From Nitrincola tibetensis (lineage in GTDB: Bacteria; Pseudomonadota; Gammaproteobacteria; Pseudomonadales; Balneatricaceae), in NCBI RefSeq assembly GCF_003284585.1, contig NZ_QKRX01000002.1:186001-250000 (forward strand): a DNA stretch of 64,000 bases, in the 5' to 3' direction. The notes below the pieces were generated by a model that was not told where the DNA came from, made no database searches, and was given only the letters and a program-made list of their open reading frames with translations. Each line of letters begins with the position of its first letter. Position 1 is the first letter of the stretch. Below are positions 28,218-38,213 of this stretch, in pieces. Made by a program: the position numbers and the translations under genes.

Positions 28218-28784
28218 TTAAGCGCGTGACAGGAACTTGCCAGTTTCTGTGTTAACTTTAACTTTTTCACCGGGTTCTATATATTCTGGGACTTGAATTT
28301 CTAAGCCGGTAGCCAAAATAGCAGGCTTGGTGCGCCCTGTTGCGCTAGCTGATTTCATGCCGGGTACAGTTTCAACAATTTCCATCACCACTGTAACTGG
28401 CATATCCAGAGCAATCATATTGCCATCGACCAACAGGGCCATTAACCCTTCCATTCCGTCTGTTAAATAGTCAATCTGAGGTGCAATGATATCGCTGTTA
28501 ATGGTGTATTGGCTGTAATCTTCTAGATCCATAAAGGTGTACAAGTCATCCTCTTTGTACAAAAAAGAGACTTTGCGACGCTCAAGTTGAACATCCTTGA
28601 CAATATCATCACCGACATAGGTTTCCTCGTGCTTACGTCCGCTAGGGACTTGTGCAAAGCGGACTTTATACAGTGTGGCTGCTCCACGGGCAGATGGGCT
28701 TTTAACATCGACGTTTTGGACAATGTAAAGGTTAGAGTTAATTTCAATCACGTGTCCGCGTTTTAGTTCAACAGCTTTAGGCAT
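28218..28784 (-). CDS. yeiP: Elongation factor P-like protein YeiP (EfpL)
   Basis: A 188-residue EF-P paralogue with three beta-barrel domains that acts at the ribosomal E site to relieve stalling. VKSPSARGAATLYKVRF in domain I identifies the YeiP/EfpL group: the loop tip carries Arg where EF-P has the modified Lys or Arg. GMKSASATGRTKPAILATGL and IQVPEYIEPGEKVKVN are the C-terminal OB signature. It is monocistronic. Canonical efp and its modification enzymes are not in the window. Confidence 0.9.
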   Translation of the reverse strand: MPKAVELKRGHVIEINSNLYIVQNVDVKSPSARGAATLYKVRFAQVPSGRKHEETYVGDDIVKDVQLERRKVSFLYKEDDLYTFMDLEDYSQYTINSDIIAPQIDYLTDGMEGLMALLVDGNMIALDMPVTVVMEIVETVPGMKSASATGRTKPAILATGLEIQVPEYIEPGEKVKVNTETGKFLSRA

Positions 28785-28874
28785 AGTTTAGGTCTCAGAT
28801 ACAATCCAAACGAGCATTTTATCTGAGCGCAGGGTATCATTCGAGTTAAATGTGTTCCCGCAATGGAGTATTTC

Positions 28875-30026
28875 ATGCGTTACCCTGCATCGCGTTTACC
28901 TCAGGTAGGTACAACAATTTTTACCCAAATGTCACAACTTGCATCAGACCATCAGGCCATTAATTTATCGCAAGGATTTCCTGATTTTGAGGGGCCACAG
29001 GTGCTTCTTGATCGTGTCGGGGAATACATTAAAAAAGGCATGAATCAATATGCGCCCATGACAGGGGTGGAGCCTTTACGTTTGGCCATTGCCGATAAGA
29101 TTCAGCGTTGCTATGGACGCAAGGTGTGCCCTCAAGCTGAAGTGACAGTCACTTCAGGTGCAACAGAAGCCATCTTTGCAGCCATTGCAGCGACCGTTAG
29201 GCCGGGTGATGAGGTCATCGTGTTCGATCCCTCCTATGACAGTTATGAGCCTGCGATCCTGCTTAACGGCGGCGTAGCGAAACATATTCAACTGGACTCA
29301 TATGATTTTTCAATCAATTGGGACAACGTGCGTGAAGCGATCACCGCGAGCACACGCATGATTATTCTTAACTCACCTCATAACCCAAGCGGATCGACGT
29401 TATCTGTCGAAGATATTGCGGCCTTGGAGGCTCTGGTTGAAAACACGGATATCTTGATATTGGCTGATGAGGTGTATGAGCATATCCTGTTTGATGGGCG
29501 TCATCACTTAAGTTTGCATCGTTATGAGGCATTGGCTGAGCGCAGTTTTATTGTGTCTTCGTTTGGCAAAACCTACCATATTACAGGTTGGAAAATTGGC
29601 TATTGCGTTGCACCGGCGGCTTTGTCGGTTGAGTTTCGTAAGGTCCATCAGTTTCTCACCTTTAGCACCAGTACGCCCATGCAATACGCCTTGGCAGATT
29701 ACCTAAACCTGGACAAGGAGCATGATCAGATCTTAGGTGAGTTTTATCAAGCGAAACGGGATCGTTTTAATCTCGGCATGCAAGATAGCCGCTTCCAATT
29801 TACGCCATCACAAGGAACGTATTTTCAACTAATGAACTACTCAAGCATCCGTGATGTTGAAGATGTTGAGTTTGTGCATTGGTTGGTTAAAGAGGTGGGG
29901 GTCGCTGCGATCCCCTTGTCGGTGTTTTATCAAAAAGCGCCTCCAGAGTTACGATGGGTGCGCTTTTGTTTTGCGAAACGGAACGAGACACTTGATCAAG
30001 CACTGGAGCGGCTGATCAAGGCATAA
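28875..30026 (+). CDS. ybdL: PLP-dependent methionine aminotransferase-like enzyme
   Basis: A 383-residue fold-type I aminotransferase similar to E. coli YbdL, which prefers methionine and aromatic or histidine donors. INLSQGFPDFEGP at the N-terminus, MNQYAPMTGVEPLR, NSPHNPSGS and the PLP lysine in SSFGKTYHITGWKIGY are characteristic. GGAG lies six bases before the ATG at 28875; an ATG four codons earlier overlaps that signal. It may serve methionine recycling or catabolism. It converges with the thioesterase gene with 9 bases between them. Confidence 0.85.
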   Translation: MRYPASRLPQVGTTIFTQMSQLASDHQAINLSQGFPDFEGPQVLLDRVGEYIKKGMNQYAPMTGVEPLRLAIADKIQRCYGRKVCPQAEVTVTSGATEAIFAAIAATVRPGDEVIVFDPSYDSYEPAILLNGGVAKHIQLDSYDFSINWDNVREAITASTRMIILNSPHNPSGSTLSVEDIAALEALVENTDILILADEVYEHILFDGRHHLSLHRYEALAERSFIVSSFGKTYHITGWKIGYCVAPAALSVEFRKVHQFLTFSTSTPMQYALADYLNLDKEHDQILGEFYQAKRDRFNLGMQDSRFQFTPSQGTYFQLMNYSSIRDVEDVEFVHWLVKEVGVAAIPLSVFYQKAPPELRWVRFCFAKRNETLDQALERLIKA

Positions 30027-30035
30027 GAAAGACGT

Positions 30036-30464
30036 TTATTTACGGGGAGGAATAGAGTAGGTGCTGACAACATGTGCCACCATGGACTCTTCCTCTCCCT
30101 CACTGTAAAGCTCCACCTCACCAATGACCAAGCGCTTGCCTAATTTTAGGATGGTGGCTTTTGCCATGAGCGCAGCGTTTGCGCTGGGTTTGTTTAAAAA
30201 GTGACAGGTGAAATCTGTGGTCACGGTTAGTGCTTCTGGCCCAATTCTAGATAGAATCACCACATAAAGTGCGACATCTGCCAATGCCATCATCGTGGGG
30301 CCTGAAACGGTGTTGCCAGGTCGTACATGCGTGTTATCGATCGGCAGGCGTAACAAGGCATAGTCTTCCGTGATGTCGGCAACTTCGCCATTAAATTGTG
30401 GATAGACATCCTGCAAAAAGGCAGTCATCTCTTCTTGATTCATTAAAAGTGTTTGTTGAGTCAT
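30036..30464 (-). CDS. Hotdog-fold thioesterase, PaaI-like
   Basis: A 142-residue acyl-CoA thioesterase-like protein. LRLPIDNTHVRPGNTVSGPT and MMALADVALYVVILSRIG form the hotdog core helix, and TDFTCHFLNKP follows. The Asp in ALADVA is in the usual catalytic position. The substrate is unknown. The start at 30464 (MTQQTLLMN) is preferred, though the ribosome binding site is weak. It lies downstream of alaC on the same strand with a 78-base gap. Confidence 0.75.
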   Translation of the reverse strand: MTQQTLLMNQEEMTAFLQDVYPQFNGEVADITEDYALLRLPIDNTHVRPGNTVSGPTMMALADVALYVVILSRIGPEALTVTTDFTCHFLNKPSANAALMAKATILKLGKRLVIGEVELYSEGEEESMVAHVVSTYSIPPRK

Positions 30465-30542
30465 GGTCTTATAGTGTATGAAGGGTTGACTGAATAGGTT
30501 CGAAAAGATCAACAGCGTGAGTCTTGTTCGAACCTGCGGCCT

Positions 30543-31757
30543 TTAGCTTGAAGATTTACTGGATGAAAGCAAACCATCAGCACGGAACATTGCTTTTATA
30601 CCGCGTAGGGCTTGGCGAATACGGTCTTGATTTTCGATCAATGCAAAGCGCACGTGATCATCGCCATAATCACCAAAGCCAACCCCCGGCGATACACACA
30701 CCTTCGCTTCTGCTAAGAGCTTTTTGGAGAACTCCAGTGAGCCTAAGTCTGCATAAGGTTGGGGAATCTTAGCCCAGATGTACATTGATGCTTTGGGTTT
30801 TTCAACCATCCAGCCGATTTCATGCAAGCCTTTAACCAATACATCTCGCCGTTTCTGATAACTGGTGGCGATGTCTTTTGCACATTGCTGATCGCCCTCA
30901 AGCGCAGCGATGGCTGCAACTTGTAGGGGGGTAAAGGTGCCGTAGTCGTGATAGCTCTTGATGCGGGCAAGCGCATTCACCAGTTCGGGGTTGCCAACCA
31001 TAAAGCCAATACGCCAACCGGCCATATTGTAGCTTTTTGATAAGGTGAAAAACTCCACTGCGACATCTTTCGCCCCCGGAACTTGCATAATAGAGGGCGC
31101 TTTCCAGCCATCATAGACAATGTCGGCATAGGCGAGGTCATGAACGACTAAAATATCATGCTCTTTGGCCAGAGCAATCACACGTTCAAAAAAATCTAAC
31201 TCAACGCATTGAGCCGTAGGGTTGGATGGAAACCCTAAAATCATCATCTTGGGTTTAGGAATACTTTCTTTGATGGCACGCTGTAATTCTTCAAAAAAGT
31301 CCATTCCAGGAATCAACGGCACTGAACGAACTTGAGCACCTGCAATCACTGCCCCATAGATATGAATAGGGTAGCTTGGGTTGGGTACAAGTACGCCATC
31401 ACCGCGATCAAGAGTGGCTAACATCAGATGTGCCAGACCTTCCTTGGAGCCAATGGTGACAATCGCTTCGTGCTCAGGGTCAATATCCACCTGATAACGC
31501 TCTTGGTACCAGTGGCTAATGGCGCGACGTAAGCGCGGGATGCCACGTGAGGTCGAATAGCCATGGGTATCGGGACGTTGTGCCACTTCACAGAGTTTGT
31601 CTACGATGTGCGGTGGTGTGGCCCCATCAGGATTACCCATGCTCAAATCAATAATATCTTCGCCACGACGGCGCGCAGCCATCTTGAGTTCAGCTGTGAT
31701 ATTAAAAACGTAAGGAGGTAAGCGCTCGATGCGCTCGAAACGACGTGGTTTTGACAT
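30543..31757 (-). CDS. alaC: Alanine (glutamate-pyruvate) aminotransferase AlaC
   Basis: A 404-residue PLP aminotransferase similar to E. coli AlaC (YfdZ), which makes alanine from pyruvate and glutamate. [17 protein letters not shown] and [18 protein letters not shown] are AlaC signatures; FPSNPTAQC lies in the active site and [15 protein letters not shown] carries the PLP lysine. The tail after GIKAMF is short and serine-rich. It may be cotranscribed with the thioesterase gene. A hairpin GAGTTC/GAACTC in the leader (about 31825-31850) may act in regulation. Confidence 0.88.
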   Translation of the reverse strand: MSKPRRFERIERLPPYVFNITAELKMAARRRGEDIIDLSMGNPDGATPPHIVDKLCEVAQRPDTHGYSTSRGIPRLRRAISHWYQERYQVDIDPEHEAIVTIGSKEGLAHLMLATLDRGDGVLVPNPSYPIHIYGAVIAGAQVRSVPLIPGMDFFEELQRAIKESIPKPKMMILGFPSNPTAQCVELDFFERVIALAKEHDILVVHDLAYADIVYDGWKAPSIMQVPGAKDVAVEFFTLSKSYNMAGWRIGFMVGNPELVNALARIKSYHDYGTFTPLQVAAIAALEGDQQCAKDIATSYQKRRDVLVKGLHEIGWMVEKPKASMYIWAKIPQPYADLGSLEFSKKLLAEAKVCVSPGVGFGDYGDDHVRFALIENQDRIRQALRGIKAMFRADGLLSSSKSSS

Positions 31758-32140
31758 GTAAGTCTCTCTTTATACGTAAGCGCCCGGAACCGTCCGAGCG
31801 ACGCTGGCCGATGTTTCAGCCGAGTGAGTTCCGTCGAACTCGGATTCAACGATAGACAAAACCCTTTCGATTGTCGAGTATCGAATACAAAATTTTACGA
31901 GTGCTCAGATGGGTGTGTCGCAGCAAAATACGCTTAAAAGCGTCATTTATGCGCGATAAAAGTATTTAATCTTCGTCATAAATAACATAAATACAGTCTT
32001 GGATGAAAAAGAGCGTATAATATTTGACCTTCATTTTTAGAAAAGAAATGAATTATGACTGGGATGTTAAAAAATATCCGAGTAAAATGGTCTACTTTCG
32101 TGGCAGACTGCGTACTAGTGAAAAAACACGGAGATTCATT
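31758..32140. other. Divergent intergenic region between alaC and folX
   Basis: About 380 bases holding the promoters of alaC (minus) and folX (plus). TATAAT at 32016-32021 is a good -10 for the folX operon, but no good -35 stands at the right distance. A GAGTTC/GAACTC stem lies in the alaC leader. The folX frame is open upstream to 32024 without a ribosome binding site there. No gene is supported. Confidence 0.45.
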
Positions 32141-32506
32141 ATGTCTATCAGTAATGCGATCATCAAGATCACTAACTTGCGTCTGCGGACCTATATTGGA
32201 TTCAATCCAGATGAGCGTGAAAAAAAACAGGATGTTGTGATCAACGCTGAGATTCACTATCCAACCAGTCAGGACTGTTTGTCGGATAATGTGTCCGCTG
32301 CACTGGATTACAAACAGATCACCAAAAAAGTTATTCAGCATGTTGAAGAGGGGCAATTCTTGTTATTGGAAAAATTAGTTGCAGATGTCTTACAGATTTG
32401 TGCAGAGCCTGCCTGTGTTACCCATGCACAGGTGACGGTTGATAAGCCTCATGCACTGAGATTTGCAGATTCCGTATCATTAACCCTTCAATACCACAAG
32501 TCCTGA
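32141..32506 (+). CDS. folX: Dihydroneopterin triphosphate 2'-epimerase FolX
   Basis: A 121-residue enzyme of the dihydroneopterin aldolase fold. It epimerises dihydroneopterin triphosphate to the monapterin form. [20 protein letters not shown] and [13 protein letters not shown] match E. coli FolX more closely than FolB, as does the [17 protein letters not shown] helix. The start at 32141 has GGAG eight bases upstream. Followed by folE and folM, it forms the tetrahydromonapterin operon seen in Pseudomonas. Confidence 0.92.
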   Translation: MSISNAIIKITNLRLRTYIGFNPDEREKKQDVVINAEIHYPTSQDCLSDNVSAALDYKQITKKVIQHVEEGQFLLLEKLVADVLQICAEPACVTHAQVTVDKPHALRFADSVSLTLQYHKS

Positions 32507-32535
32507 ACTGTTTGGCTCAGGTGAGAGGTCGAATC

Positions 32536-33174
32536 ATGATTTCAAAAGAAGCCGCTTTAGTACAAAAAGCACTGTTCGATAGAGGGTTGGAAACCCCTAT
32601 GCTGGATACAGGAATGTCGCCCGAGCAAAAGTATGAGCGCCTCAAGGGTTTAATGACCGAGGTTGTTGCAACATTAGGTTTAGATTTAAGCGATGATAGT
32701 TTGGCTGAAACGCCTCATCGCATTGCAAAAATGTATGTGCAAGAGATTTTTTCCGGACTGGATTATCAAAACTTTCCTAAGATAACCGTTATCGATAATA
32801 AGATGAAACTCGATGAAATGGTTCGAGTATCAGACATTAGTTTGACCAGTACTTGTGAGCATCATTTTATTACGATTGATGGCACTGCTACAGTGGCCTA
32901 TTTGCCTGCAACCAAAATTATCGGTCTGTCAAAAATCAATCGAATCGTGCGGTTTTTTGCTCAACGCCCTCAGGTGCAAGAGCGCCTAACCCAGCAACTT
33001 CTTGTCGCACTTCAGGCTTTGCTCGAAACAGATAATGTCGCCGTTTCGATCAAGGCAACCCATTACTGCGTAAAATCTCGCGGGGTTCAGGATGTCAATT
33101 CCAGTACCTCAACCACTGCGTTGGGGGGGATATTCAAAACTAACCTACATACACGTGCTGAGTTTTTGCGCTAA
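32536..33174 (+). CDS. folE: GTP cyclohydrolase I
   Basis: A 212-residue zinc enzyme (FolE1) that converts GTP to dihydroneopterin triphosphate, the entry into folate and pterin synthesis. [14 protein letters not shown] and [13 protein letters not shown] supply the zinc Cys/His ligands, and [20 protein letters not shown] is the family signature. AGAGG is seven bases before the ATG at 32536. It lies 29 bases after folX; its product is the substrate of FolX. Confidence 0.95.
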   Translation: MISKEAALVQKALFDRGLETPMLDTGMSPEQKYERLKGLMTEVVATLGLDLSDDSLAETPHRIAKMYVQEIFSGLDYQNFPKITVIDNKMKLDEMVRVSDISLTSTCEHHFITIDGTATVAYLPATKIIGLSKINRIVRFFAQRPQVQERLTQQLLVALQALLETDNVAVSIKATHYCVKSRGVQDVNSSTSTTALGGIFKTNLHTRAEFLR

Positions 33175-33191
33175 TTTTGGAGGAGAGTCAA

Positions 33192-33899
33192 TTGAGTAAG
33201 GTTGTTCTCATTACAGGGGTTGGGCGTCGATTAGGACTTGTTTTGTCAACTCGGCTTCTTGAACAGGGATGGCAGGTAATAGGCACTTATCGTACAGAAA
33301 CGCCTGTGATTGAAACATTACGTAATTTGGGCATGGAGGCCTATAAAGTTGACTTTAAGATCCAGCAAGAAGTTAATGATTTTATTGGAAAAATTAAAGA
33401 TAGACATGCAAGGTTAGATGCGCTAATCCACAACGCGTCTGACTGGCTACCTGAATCCGATACAGGTCGTCACTTTGAAACCATTGAGTATATGATGCAG
33501 GTGCACGTCAATGCGCCCTATGTCATGAATCTTGAGCTTAGTGCGTTACTGCAAGCCAGTGACGGTATGGCTGACATTATTCATGTAACCGATTATGTTG
33601 CAGAAAAGGGCAGCCAAAAGCATATCGCCTATGCCGCAAGTAAGGCGGCTTTGGCGAACATGACCTTGTCGTTTGCTCAGTTACTGGCACCCAAGGTTAA
33701 AGTGAATGCAATTGCACCGGCGTTGATGCTCTTCAATGAAACAGATGATAACCAATACAAAGTAAAAGCACGTGCAAAATCTATCCTGCAAAGAGAAGGC
33801 GGTGCAGATGAGTTCATTCGCGCTGTGGAATATTTGTTGGCAAGTACTTATGTTACAGGCAGGACGTTGCCATTAGATGGAGGACGTCACATCAAGTGA
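33192..33899 (+). CDS. folM: Dihydromonapterin reductase FolM
   Basis: A 235-residue short-chain dehydrogenase. VVLITGVGRRLGL is the nucleotide-binding motif (GxxRRxG, the FolM form), HNASDWLP replaces NNAG, and YAASKAALANMT contains the catalytic Tyr and Lys. The C-terminal YVTGRTLPLDGGRHIK is typical. It reduces dihydromonapterin to tetrahydromonapterin. The start is a TTG, chosen because GGAGGAG stands six bases upstream. It converges on the sirtuin gene with 3 bases between stops. Confidence 0.92.
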   Translation: MSKVVLITGVGRRLGLVLSTRLLEQGWQVIGTYRTETPVIETLRNLGMEAYKVDFKIQQEVNDFIGKIKDRHARLDALIHNASDWLPESDTGRHFETIEYMMQVHVNAPYVMNLELSALLQASDGMADIIHVTDYVAEKGSQKHIAYAASKAALANMTLSFAQLLAPKVKVNAIAPALMLFNETDDNQYKVKARAKSILQREGGADEFIRAVEYLLASTYVTGRTLPLDGGRHIK

Positions 33900-33902
33900 T
33901 CA

Positions 33903-34742
33903 TCATTTAATGAGTGCTAGAGTGGCGATCAGGGTCTGATCAATTTTAGCACTCAATTTTAAATGAGTAATATCATCCGCTCGTGTTTTTCCTAAGGTCA
34001 GGCTCGCAATTGGCTTATTCCATTCTTGCGCTCGTTTGCAAAAGCGATAACCCGAATAGACCATCAATGATGAGCCGATCACCAGCATCGCATCGCTGGC
34101 TTCAAGAGCCGATAATGCAGTTTCAACATGCTGCTTAGGCACATTGTCACCAAAAAAGACAACATCCGGTTTTAAAATTCCTCCGCATTTTGGGCAGTCT
34201 GGAACATCAAAGTTAGAAAAGTCTGTATCCAGGTCTGCATCGCCATCGGGGGCAGCTGTTGCTGTGAAATGCAAAAAATCAGGGTTAAGAAGGGCTGAGC
34301 GATGATGTATCTCGTCACGCGGACATTGAAAGCCACAATTCATGCAAATCGCACGGTCTGAGCGTCCATGCAGATCAATCACCTTTTGGCTGCCAGCAGC
34401 CTGATGCAGCCGATCAACATTCTGTGTCACCAATAAATGCAAATGTGTTAACTGCTCAAGCTCAGTCAAGGCTTGATGACAAGTGTTGGGCTTAGCGTCT
34501 CGTATAATCGGCCATCCAATTAAGCTTCGCCCCCAATAACGCTGACGCGTCGCTGCGCTGGTCATGAAGTCTTGGTGTTGGACGGGTTGCTTTCGCTTCC
34601 AGTCTCCTTTTTCGTCCCGATAATCTGGTATTCCAGAATCAGTGCTAACCCCCGCACCAGTCAGGATAAAAAGAGAGGGGTGGTCGTTGATAAATTCAGC
34701 TAATGCCAGCGCTGCATCTTGGTGATTCGTGATTTTGCGCAT
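33903..34742 (-). CDS. Sir2-family NAD-dependent protein deacylase
   Basis: A 279-residue sirtuin. FILTGAGVSTDSGIPDYRDE is the NAD-binding signature and VTQNVDRLHQAAGS follows; IDLHGR contains the catalytic His. CMNC and CPKC supply the zinc-binding cysteines, with a long insert between them. GILKPDVVFFGDNVP is typical of the class II (SIRT4-like) sirtuins of bacteria. It would remove acyl groups from protein lysines using NAD. It stands as a single gene. Confidence 0.9.
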   Translation of the reverse strand: MRKITNHQDAALALAEFINDHPSLFILTGAGVSTDSGIPDYRDEKGDWKRKQPVQHQDFMTSAATRQRYWGRSLIGWPIIRDAKPNTCHQALTELEQLTHLHLLVTQNVDRLHQAAGSQKVIDLHGRSDRAICMNCGFQCPRDEIHHRSALLNPDFLHFTATAAPDGDADLDTDFSNFDVPDCPKCGGILKPDVVFFGDNVPKQHVETALSALEASDAMLVIGSSLMVYSGYRFCKRAQEWNKPIASLTLGKTRADDITHLKLSAKIDQTLIATLALIK

Positions 34743-34772
34743 ATAACCCTTTCGAATGATTCAACGATCTAC

Positions 34773-35855
34773 TTAATTTTGCACGTCTTGCATCAAGCGA
34801 TCAATACAACCTACTACGCGCTGGCTGGCAGACTCCATTGTTTTCAAATGCCTGACCATTGAAGCTGTATCCTGATTTTTTCCTGCTTCTAGAGCTAAGC
34901 GGCCTGACTGATGAACCTGCTTATGAGGTTGGTCGAGCTCTTTAAAACTCTGAAGATGAGCGTACTTACGTGCCCCGTAGCCTTCGAAATACCATTTTCC
35001 AAGGCGGCACTCTGTGTGTGCATTAACGGGCTGAGTAAATGCCTCAGCTTCAACATGTTGATAAATCTGATTTTTCCAAACTGCGTGATCCAACTTAACT
35101 GTATTTAAGAAGGCTGCCGTTGTGGCGTTGCTGATGATTTTTTGCATATGCTCTGAACGTGCAAGCACTTCATCTACGACACCATCAATCTGGGTAGAGG
35201 ATGCTGATACATCCGTTGCACTTAGTTGATTTTGTTCTACTAATTTTTTTATTTCATCTGCTTGCTGCAAAACAAGTCTAACAAGCGATTCAATCTGGCC
35301 GCTGGCATCGCCAGCTTTAACGGCAAGCTGGCGAACCTCATCTGCGACAACAGCAAAGCCCCGACCCGCTTCACCCGCTCTTGCTGCCTCAATGGCTGCG
35401 TTTAAAGCGAGAAGGTTAGTTTGGTCAGAAATCTCTTTTATGCTTGAGACAAAGTGATTAATGGAGTTTGCCGTCTTGTCTAAAACAATCGCAGCATCCA
35501 TGCTTTTTGAGGCGTAAGTATTTATATTGTTTGCACGTTGGCTTAAGGTTGAAAGTGCGGTGCGAGTTTGATCAAAGACATTGTCTAAATGTTTTAAAGA
35601 CTTGCGCTCTTCAACTAATTGCTCAGCAGTGCTAGCTAAGCCCTGACGAATGGTTTCTAACATGCTGCCACCTTGAAGTTGGCATGCAATTATTTGAGAA
35701 GTGTCATCTCCAATACTTCTTAAGGACTGCAAGGTAGCTTCTTTTTGATCGAGCAGCTCTTTCAGTTCATTAATTTCAAGCAAATGCATTTCTCGTTCAG
35801 CTACAAGTTGACTTTGGAGTTGCTCAATAACAGCATTATTTTTATTAAACCACAT
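34773..35855 (-). CDS. Cytosolic chemoreceptor with CZB zinc-binding domain
   Basis: A 360-residue soluble methyl-accepting-type protein without membrane segments. An N-terminal coiled coil (residues 5-60) is followed by a short signalling hairpin with the canonical [18 protein letters not shown] tip near 141. A C-terminal CZB domain (about 255-330) shows [22 protein letters not shown] and [11 protein letters not shown], giving the zinc His-Cys-His-His pattern. CZB receptors sense oxidants such as hypochlorite or zinc. It could feed a chemotaxis or c-di-GMP pathway; no che genes are nearby. The start at 35855 (MWFNKNN) has AAGGTG upstream. Confidence 0.85.
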   Translation of the reverse strand: MWFNKNNAVIEQLQSQLVAEREMHLLEINELKELLDQKEATLQSLRSIGDDTSQIIACQLQGGSMLETIRQGLASTAEQLVEERKSLKHLDNVFDQTRTALSTLSQRANNINTYASKSMDAAIVLDKTANSINHFVSSIKEISDQTNLLALNAAIEAARAGEAGRGFAVVADEVRQLAVKAGDASGQIESLVRLVLQQADEIKKLVEQNQLSATDVSASSTQIDGVVDEVLARSEHMQKIISNATTAAFLNTVKLDHAVWKNQIYQHVEAEAFTQPVNAHTECRLGKWYFEGYGARKYAHLQSFKELDQPHKQVHQSGRLALEAGKNQDTASMVRHLKTMESASQRVVGCIDRLMQDVQN

Positions 35856-36037
35856 ACAAATTTGCACCTTAATCACGGAAGAGGAGTGGCAAGATTCTTC
35901 ATGCAGGCTCATGTTTTAAAGCACAAGAGTAGTGTTTTAAGCAATGCTGCAGATTTCGGTTTATTATATACGGTGCTAGAGCAGCGTCTATTGAGCCTCG
36001 GCAAAAAAATGTCATATAAACGTCACATTTTCATGAA

Positions 36038-36682
36038 CTAATGTCGAGAGATCTCTTTGTTTTCAGATGGGGTCTCCATTGCAAGATAGGTTTCCAACCA
36101 ATCAAAGCGATCGTCAGGTTGTTCTATCTCAAGCAGAATTTGTTTATCCCTAGCAGGGAAAGGCATCACAGTGATTAGGCCATTCAGCATTTCTAAGCCA
36201 TTTAAATGGGCGAGTGATCGGCGATCCAAAAATAAGTTTTTCGCCGAGGCATAGTTTTCTAGGTACTCGAGGAACGCCTGCTCACGACTGGGATTCAGGT
36301 TGAGCACGGCATCATAGTCCTTGCTAAAGCGTTGCCAGTCTACCTGACCGAGAATAAAACCCTCCTCGGTCAGAGTGGAGCCGATTAAATCAAATCGACA
36401 TAGACCCGTTAACACAATTTCAATACTGCCTTCAGAAGTTTCATTAAAGAACTGAACACGACCTACACCGCCGACTCGAGCTAACTCTCCCGTCTCTTCA
36501 TCCGGCTGTACCATGCCGATTAACCTTGACGTTTTCATTGAGTATTCGAGCATGGCTAAGTAGCGCGGCTCAAACAGATTGAGAGGAAGGCGCGCTCCTG
36601 GCATCAAAACGACATTATTAAGCGGAAAGAGCGGGATTTGCTCTGGAAGCTCAGTGAAAGGCGTTTTAAATAAAGTATGCAT
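36038..36682 (-). CDS. Lon N-terminal (LAN) domain protein
   Basis: A 214-residue stand-alone Lon substrate-binding domain. EQIPLFPLNNVVLMPGARLPLN and FEPRYLAML match the Lon N-terminal PUA-like fold, and GLCRFDLI is the following strand. There is no ATPase or protease part. Such proteins are widespread with no settled function; a role in substrate recognition or proteostasis is inferred. It lies 68 bases downstream of rimO on the same strand. Confidence 0.88.
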   Translation of the reverse strand: MHTLFKTPFTELPEQIPLFPLNNVVLMPGARLPLNLFEPRYLAMLEYSMKTSRLIGMVQPDEETGELARVGGVGRVQFFNETSEGSIEIVLTGLCRFDLIGSTLTEEGFILGQVDWQRFSKDYDAVLNLNPSREQAFLEYLENYASAKNLFLDRRSLAHLNGLEMLNGLITVMPFPARDKQILLEIEQPDDRFDWLETYLAMETPSENKEISRH

Positions 36683-36750
36683 ACGTCAGTTCTCTTAAAC
36701 TTAACTCATTTCAAACGATTTATGGGGGTTTGGGTGTCTATTTTCAAGAC

Positions 36751-38070
36751 TTACTCAACTAGGTCGGCCCATAAGTCATATTCATCCGCATCGACCACCC
36801 TTGCTTTCACAATCATTCCTGGTTGCAAGTGCGTTGCGTGATCAATAAACACCTGTCCATCGATTTCAGGAGCATCCGCTTTACTGCGACCAACAGCGCC
36901 TTCTTCAACAACTTCATCGATGATGACATCAATTAGACTGCCAATCTTTGCTTGAAGTTTAGCGGCACTGATCTTAGCTTGAACGGCCATAAAACGATCC
37001 CATCGTTCTTGCTTAATGTCATCGGGAACGGGGTCTGCAATTTCGTTGGCCGTCGCACCAGCAACAGGCGAGTATTGGAAGCATCCAACACGATCAAGCT
37101 GAGCTTCTTCTAAAAAGTCGAGCAGAACCTGGAAGTCTTCTTCGGTCTCACCTGGGAAGCCAACAATAAACGTACTACGGATAACCAGCTCTGGGCAGAT
37201 CTCTTTCCAAGCACGAATGCGCTCAAGCGTGTTCTCTGCATGGGCTGGGCGTTTCATTGCTTTCAAGACGCGTGGGCTGGCATGCTGAAACGGAATGTCT
37301 AAATAAGGCAGTATTTTGCCTTGTGCCATTAAGGGGATGACTTTGTCGACTGAAGGGTAGGGGTAGACATAATGCAGTCTCACCCAGACACCTAACTCGC
37401 CAAGTGCCTCGGCCAGTTCAAGCAGGCGTGTTTTTACAGGGCGGCCTTTCCAGAAACTTAATGGGTACTTAAGATCCACGCCATAGGCACTGGTGTCCTG
37501 TGACACGATTAGCAGCTCTTTAACACCCGCAGTGACTAGGCGCTCTGCTTCATTCATTACTTCATCTGCTTTGCGAGAAACTAAGTCTCCGCGAAGCGAG
37601 GGTATGATGCAAAATGTACAGCGATGATTGCAGCCTTCACTAATTTTAACGTAGGCATAGTGCCGGGGGGTCAGCTTAATGCCTTGAGGTGGAACCAAAT
37701 TGATAAATGGGTCGTGCGTTGCCTGATAGGGAGCGTGCTCATGGACCGCACCGACAACTGCCTCATAGGCTTGAGGGCCAGTTACAGTTAATACTTGGGG
37801 ATGCAGCTCGCGAATTTCATCCGCGTTGACGCCCAAGCAGCCCGTTACAATAACGCGCCCATTTTCTTTAATTGCTTCACCAATGGCATCGAGTGATTCT
37901 GCTTTAGCGGAATCGATAAAGCCACATGTGTTGACTACAACAACGTCTGCGTTGTCGTAGGAGGAGGAAATTTCATATCCCTCTGTGCGAAGCTGAGTCA
38001 GGATTCGTTCAGAATCAACCAAAGCTTTAGGGCAGCCAAGACTGACAAAACCGACCTTAGGTGCGTTCAT
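36751..38070 (-). CDS. rimO: Ribosomal protein S12 methylthiotransferase RimO
   Basis: A 439-residue radical SAM enzyme that methylthiolates an Asp of ribosomal protein S12. The N-terminal UPF0004 domain has three cluster cysteines ([29 protein letters not shown]). The radical SAM motif is CNHRCTFC, in [22 protein letters not shown]-terminal TRAM domain ends in [18 protein letters not shown] and the length distinguish it from MiaB. Confidence 0.95.
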   Translation of the reverse strand: MNAPKVGFVSLGCPKALVDSERILTQLRTEGYEISSSYDNADVVVVNTCGFIDSAKAESLDAIGEAIKENGRVIVTGCLGVNADEIRELHPQVLTVTGPQAYEAVVGAVHEHAPYQATHDPFINLVPPQGIKLTPRHYAYVKISEGCNHRCTFCIIPSLRGDLVSRKADEVMNEAERLVTAGVKELLIVSQDTSAYGVDLKYPLSFWKGRPVKTRLLELAEALGELGVWVRLHYVYPYPSVDKVIPLMAQGKILPYLDIPFQHASPRVLKAMKRPAHAENTLERIRAWKEICPELVIRSTFIVGFPGETEEDFQVLLDFLEEAQLDRVGCFQYSPVAGATANEIADPVPDDIKQERWDRFMAVQAKISAAKLQAKIGSLIDVIIDEVVEEGAVGRSKADAPEIDGQVFIDHATHLQPGMIVKARVVDADEYDLWADLVE

Positions 38071-38188
38071 TGCGTAAAAACCCTCAAAAGAATAAAAGTG
38101 AATTTTACCGAAATCGCGCGTAACAGGCGATAGAGCGTCTAGCAGAAGTCTTAAATCGTGGTATTATTTTATTTTGATACATATCATT

Positions 38189-38213
38189 TAATACGTATTG
38201 TGTATTTTTAATA
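38189..38213. promoter_or_regulatory. AT-rich palindromic element at kfrA-like start (copy 1)
   Basis: This element contains the 10-base palindrome AATACGTATT and then GTATTTTTAATA ending on the A of the start codon. It matches a second copy at 58330-58354 in 22 of 25 positions. The location fits an operator of the DNA-binding protein that follows, but this is inference. Confidence 0.45.

Noticed and set aside
28218-28784. Annotation as canonical elongation factor P.
   Set aside because: The SPSARGAATLYK loop and overall pattern match the YeiP/EfpL paralogue.
35913-36030. Possible sigma-28 flagellar promoter upstream of the cytosolic chemoreceptor (GCCGAGG).
   Set aside because: No TAAA-type -35 lies 15 bases upstream, and the -10 match is incomplete.
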